Below are positions 5,370-5,384 of a DNA stretch of 5,384 nt, one piece after another. This DNA comes from Syntrophaceae bacterium. Lineage in GTDB: Bacteria; Desulfobacterota; DTXE01. The notes beneath the pieces were generated by a model. That model had not been told where the DNA came from. It saw only the letters and a program-made list of their open reading frames with translations, and made no database searches. A program made the position numbers and the translations under genes. Numbering within the stretch: the stretch's first letter is position 1; each line of letters opens with the position of its first letter. Where the stretch lies: assembly GCA_012962595.1 (NCBI GenBank), contig DTXE01000146.1:1-5384 (forward strand), given 5' to 3'.

Positions 5370-5384
5370 AGTGCCTGACACCAA
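5370..5384. repeat. Possible REP-like motif AGTGCCTGACACC at the right edge
   Basis: The last bases contain GTGCCTGACAC, a partial dyad (GTG...CAC). It resembles short motifs near IS200-like/RAYT transposases in other genomes as I remember them. Only one incomplete copy is present and no transposase gene is visible, so this is a weak call. Confidence 0.25.

Larger units (their letters stand above)
5081..5384. other. Gene-free 304-base region after hslV
   Basis: No credible coding sequence is visible on either strand. The region holds, in order, a Rho-independent terminator (5127-5147), a 6-bp inverted repeat (5160-5174), an AAATCCC-type inverted-repeat element (5229-5304, with a weaker arm to 5330) and a possible REP-like motif at the edge (5370-5384). 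Short frames at 5179-5334 (-) and across the AAATCCC tract (+) only translate the repeat. No hslU-like start is seen. Confidence 0.7.

Overview
The window looks like a piece of chromosome from a Gram-negative (diderm) bacterium of moderate to low GC, probably in the low 40s per cent by eye. The diderm call rests on a lipoprotein whose mature N-terminus (Cys-Ala-Pro) suits outer-membrane sorting. The gene mix (DUF4292-type lipoprotein, stand-alone Mut7-C protein, divergent EF-G paralogue, xerC next to hslV) and the AAATCCC-type intergenic repeats suggest the Desulfobacterota/Nitrospirota neighbourhood. That placement is inference, not proof.

Layout, left to right. (1) 23-817 (+) is a lipoprotein with a LolA/LolB-like DUF4292 domain. 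(2) A 60-base gap follows, holding a perfect 9-bp hairpin. (3) 878-1336 (+) is a Mut7-C PIN-like protein with a C-terminal zinc ribbon. (4) 3392-1302 (-) is a full-length EF-G family GTPase that meets the Mut7-C gene tail to tail with a 35-bp coding overlap. (5) 3393-3625 is a divergent promoter region with good sigma-70-type candidates facing both ways and a possible short hydrophobic leader ORF. (6) 3626-4528 (+) is a XerC-type tyrosine recombinase with all six catalytic residues. (7) 4550-5080 (+) is HslV, the proteasome-like peptidase, 21 bases after xerC. (8) 5081-5384 holds no credible gene: a Rho-independent terminator, a small inverted repeat, an AAATCCC inverted-repeat element and a possible REP-like tail.

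Functionally this is mostly housekeeping: envelope lipoprotein biogenesis, RNA metabolism, translation, chromosome-dimer resolution and protein turnover. xerC and hslV form one transcription unit, a pairing also seen as codV-clpQ in Bacillus. The usual third member, hslU, is not next to hslV; a terminator and repeats lie there instead. The EF-G protein lacks the P-loop Asp and the switch II His of canonical EF-G, so it is more likely a specialised paralogue than the main translocase.

I see no CRISPR array, transposase gene, tRNA, rRNA or defence cassette, and no convincing wholly new system. The points most worth a second look are the missing hslU, the altered GTPase motifs, the short ORF overlapping the xerC start and the repeat cluster at the right edge.
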